Shown here: in pieces, positions 7,371 to 9,366 of the stretch
How positions within the stretch are numbered: the stretch's first letter is position 1
Layout of the letters: each line of letters starts with the position of its first letter
Assembly (NCBI GenBank): GCA_003166055.1
Contig: PMWR01000018.1
Location: forward strand, 1-9,366
DNA: 9,366 nt
Direction: 5' to 3'
From: Acidobacteriaceae bacterium
Lineage (GTDB): Bacteria; Acidobacteriota; Terriglobia; Terriglobales; Acidobacteriaceae
Position numbers and translations under genes: made by a program
The notes under the pieces: model-generated
Told to the model about the DNA's origin: nothing
Database searches by the model: none
The model's input: the letters and a program-made list of their open reading frames with translations, nothing else

Positions 7371-7443
7371 AAAGTTCCTTTCAATGTATCAACCCGTAGC
7401 ATTCGCCATTCGTTGATATCCCGGTAGAGATGTCGTTCCTCTA
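7071..7443 (-). repeat. Copy 2 of the duplicated 370-bp segment
   Basis: This is the partner of 1912-2283, about 5.16 kb away. Here it follows WG-A and runs into an SH3 domain. Similarity ends at the module boundary (about residue 100 of both proteins) and, upstream, inside the mini-ORF. Duplication of a promoter-less leader plus secretion signal and module, followed by attachment of different C-terminal domains, fits these breakpoints. Confidence 0.75.
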
Positions 7444-7492
7444 CCGGGATAATGTCGAAGCCCAGTCCCTGTGGTTCGCGGAAGCCCGGCAT
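7367..7492 (-). CDS. 41-residue mini-ORF coupled to the genes on both sides
   Basis: The ATG overlaps the TGA of the WG-A gene (TGATG) and the TGA overlaps the GTG of the module-SH3 gene (GTGA). Translated, it begins MPGFREPQGLGF and ends LRVDTLKGTL, with many charged residues and no export signal or known domain. Tight overlap on both sides is typical of real operon genes. Its second half recurs before the LamG gene (2208-2300). Against coding: the base differences between the two copies in this frame all change amino acids, the start lacks a clear ribosome-binding site (coupling could replace one), and a 13-bp inverted repeat lies inside, which may be the selected feature. It could be a real small protein, a coupling leader peptide, or an RNA element that happens to be open. 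Confidence 0.45.
   Translation of the reverse strand: MPGFREPQGLGFDIIPVEERHLYRDINEWRMLRVDTLKGTL
7417..7451 (-). promoter_or_regulatory. 13-bp perfect inverted repeat between WG-A and module-SH3 genes
   Basis: TATCCCGGTAGAG (7417-7429) and CTCTACCGGGATA (7439-7451) pair perfectly around a 9-base loop. The hairpin lies inside the mini-ORF, 47-81 bases before the GTG of the SH3 gene. There is no T tract, so a simple terminator is unlikely. It may process or stabilise the message or tune downstream translation. The related copy at about 2250-2300 keeps one arm (TATCCCGGTAGAG) but not the other. Confidence 0.5.
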
Positions 7493-9120
7493 CACAGTGT
7501 CGGCGAGTTGATCGTGCATTCCTCCCCTTGCGCGGCGTAGCGGACCGTACCGGAAGAGTCGGCACAGAAAGTGCGCCCCGCGTGGCCGGCGGCAGGCTTG
7601 GCCAGCAGGAAGTAGTTGAGGTTGGCGCCTCCAATCGAGGTTCCCGAAGGTATGGTAACCGCAAACTGGTAGCCGTCCTTGGTTCCCGTCGCCAGTGTTG
7701 CATCGATGAAACCAGCGTGATTCTCATCCGGCGCGCCTGTGGCAGGTCCCAGCTTATCGAGAGAGGCTGCGAACCCCTTCGCCGGGTAGGCGTTTGAATA
7801 GCTGAATTCCTCGTTGGTCAGAGTGCGCATCGATTGGATCGCGCTCTGTTCGTTCTCAATATCCTGCGCCAGCGTATCGATCATTGATCCCTTGTAGGGG
7901 CCGGCAAGCACCTTGCCCGACAAGGATATGGGGAAAAGCTGCCCGCCGATGACCCCATAGAACACCTTGCCGATGATCATCGGAATGCCAGCAAGGGCTT
8001 TGGATGGCTTTACAGCCCATTTACCATCCCTGCTCAGCAGGCCGATCCCGTCGCTGCTGGTGACTGGCTGAAGGTCACCCTCCATTAGCTGAATGTTGTA
8101 TTGCCCCGGATTCACGACGTATTTGCCTTGCCTGTCGATTGTGCCTTGATGTCCGGAGACCGAAACAACGGCAAGGCCGCCGGAAAACATGGTTACCTTG
8201 TCGAACTGAGGATTGATGACGATCTTCCCGGCGGTATTGATGTATCCCCATTTGCCGTGAATCGCAACCGGTGCCAAGCCCTCGGAAAAGGTGGATGCAC
8301 CGTCGAATTGGGGAGTAATCGCAAGAGTTCCGCTGCGGTCGATATAGCCGACCCTCCCTGCTATTTGAACCCAGGCGAGGCCGTCCGAAAACCCATCGGT
8401 GTCGGCGGATTGGAAGCGGGGCTTAACTACAAAAGTTCCGGCCTTGTTGATAAACCCCCAGCCGCCATCCGTGCGCACGGCTGCTAGTCCATCATGGAAA
8501 TCGCCGGCTTCATAGAACTGCGGATTGACCGCATATTGGCCGGTCTTGTTGATAAAGCCGACTTGATTTCCCAGGTTGACCCTTGCAAGTCCTTCGATAA
8601 AGGAGCCGACAGAAAGGTGGCCGGCAGAATCGAACTGGGCGGGTATCGCCAGGTGTCCGCCGGTATCGATATAGCCCCATTTGCCATCCTTCATAACTCC
8701 GCAAAGGCCTTCGCTAAATGAAACTGACTGACCCAATACAGAAGCGCCCGCCGACGCATCCCATTCCGGCTGGATAAGAACCTTTCCGTCGGCGTCGATG
8801 AAGCCAAACTTTAGAGTCTTTCCATCCGCGCTCAGGCCCTGAAAGGGATAGATACCAGGGTCCTGCACCTTGTAGGCCGGGGCAGGACGATGAATCCACC
8901 ACCACGCCACGCCGCCCAAAACCACTAGCAGAACGACGAGTGCATAGGTGAGCTTCTGGCGCAGTGACGCAGGCCGCCGAGGGACCGGAGCTGCCGTTTC
9001 TTCAGGGACAGCGACCGGGGCTGTGTCTACGCTACCCGCTGCTGCATGAATCTGCCCACCGCATTTCCCGCAGAACTTCCGACCTTCCGCGACCTCACTG
9101 CCACAATCTGGACAAAACAT
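7492..9120 (-). CDS. WG-repeat membrane protein A: zinc ribbon, TM helix, WG repeats, pilin-like domain
   Basis: A 542-residue paralogue of the protein at 5095-6732, with the same domain order. Residues 3-20 form the zinc ribbon (CPDCG, FCGKCG). A membrane helix lies at about 57-76, followed by WWWIHRPAP. About eight WG repeats follow (FGFIDADGK, KWGYIDTGG, VGFINKTGQ, WGFINKAG, VGYIDRSG, KWGYINTAG, with two weaker ones). The C-terminal pilin-like head keeps two cysteines (FCADSSGT and EECTIN). GAGG lies about 6 bases before the ATG. The sequence is closest to its paralogue in the ribbon, the helix and the repeat core, and differs most in the linker (about 30-50), as expected after tandem duplication. 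The membrane-protein gene ends 24 bp upstream and the mini-ORF overlaps the stop, so these are probably co-transcribed. The function is not known. Confidence 0.88.
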   Translation of the reverse strand: MFCPDCGSEVAEGRKFCGKCGGQIHAAAGSVDTAPVAVPEETAAPVPRRPASLRQKLTYALVVLLVVLGGVAWWWIHRPAPAYKVQDPGIYPFQGLSADGKTLKFGFIDADGKVLIQPEWDASAGASVLGQSVSFSEGLCGVMKDGKWGYIDTGGHLAIPAQFDSAGHLSVGSFIEGLARVNLGNQVGFINKTGQYAVNPQFYEAGDFHDGLAAVRTDGGWGFINKAGTFVVKPRFQSADTDGFSDGLAWVQIAGRVGYIDRSGTLAITPQFDGASTFSEGLAPVAIHGKWGYINTAGKIVINPQFDKVTMFSGGLAVVSVSGHQGTIDRQGKYVVNPGQYNIQLMEGDLQPVTSSDGIGLLSRDGKWAVKPSKALAGIPMIIGKVFYGVIGGQLFPISLSGKVLAGPYKGSMIDTLAQDIENEQSAIQSMRTLTNEEFSYSNAYPAKGFAASLDKLGPATGAPDENHAGFIDATLATGTKDGYQFAVTIPSGTSIGGANLNYFLLAKPAAGHAGRTFCADSSGTVRYAAQGEECTINSPTL

Positions 9121-9144
9121 CGGATTCCTCGCTTTCTCGCGGTT

Positions 9145-9366
9145 TCAACGCGCAGTTTTGCCCAAAGTGGCAATAGTAATCAACCCGCCAGCCGCTATCG
9201 AGCAGAAGCCCAATCCAAGCAGCCAAAAACCCATTCCAGATACGGATTGAATCATGGGTACAAAGAGCAGAGTGGCGATGAACCCAGGTCCGCAAAGGGA
9301 ACCGATCATTACCAGGAAGCCCCCCATCAGCAACTTCTGCGGGGTAGCTGCCTTTCTGGAGAAGTA
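9145..9366 (-). CDS. Small membrane protein, 5' end beyond the window
   Basis: The frame is open from the right edge to a TGA at 9145-9147 and gives the last 73 residues. Two hydrophobic helices are visible, one around MGGFLVMIGSLCGPGF to VPM, the other around GMGFWLLGLGFCSIAAGG to IATLG, ending KTAR. Basic residues (FSRKAATPQK) precede the first helix. No family is recognised. An internal start (TTG or ATG near 9325-9333) would give a protein of about 60 residues, but no good ribosome-binding site is seen there, so a longer gene continuing outside is preferred. It lies 24 bp ahead of the WG-A gene and is probably in the same transcript. Confidence 0.6.
   Translation of the reverse strand, partial: YFSRKAATPQKLLMGGFLVMIGSLCGPGFIATLLFVPMIQSVSGMGFWLLGLGFCSIAAGGLITIATLGKTAR

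Overview
This window looks like a chromosomal segment from an acidobacterium, probably of the Terriglobia type. That placement is an inference. It rests on moderately high GC, on pilin-like domains of the style I associate with that group, on secreted proteins beginning with a short 'LTLAQVE...GVPDST...KGAGPLTL' module, and on a palindromic intergenic repeat near the left end. No rRNA, tRNA, CRISPR array, transposase or phage gene was seen.

All convincing genes are on the minus strand, so the locus reads from right to left. In transcription order: (1) the 3' end of a small membrane protein (9366-9145); (2) WG-repeat protein A, with an N-terminal zinc ribbon, one membrane helix, WG repeats and a pilin-like C-terminal domain (9120-7492); (3) a 41-codon mini-ORF overlapping the stop of the gene before it and the start of the gene after it (7492-7367); (4) a secreted module-SH3 protein (7370-6831); (5) WG-repeat protein B, a paralogue of A (6732-5095); (6) a secreted parvulin-type prolyl isomerase ending in the same module (4979-4281), followed in the same frame by a decayed LamG-like domain (4280-3768); (7) a module fused to the periplasmic P1 region of SecD without the SecD channel (3705-2326); (8) a shorter version of the mini-ORF (2300-2208); (9) a module-LamG protein with a C-terminal beta-sandwich domain (2211-661). 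The left 660 bases hold no credible gene but contain a long imperfect palindrome.

The main point of interest is one conserved module of about 56 residues, found four times in consecutive secreted proteins and each time attached to a different partner: SH3, parvulin isomerase, SecD P1 or LamG. These alternate with two copies of a zinc-ribbon/WG/pilin-like membrane protein. The locus appears to have grown by duplication. A segment of about 370 bp (mini-ORF end, signal peptide, module) is repeated 5.16 kb apart, and the WG genes are a second duplication. A decayed LamG copy shows that turnover continues. Function is unknown. The layout suggests an envelope-associated set of proteins, possibly linked to protein export or folding and to binding of surface ligands, but no biochemical role can be read from the sequence alone.
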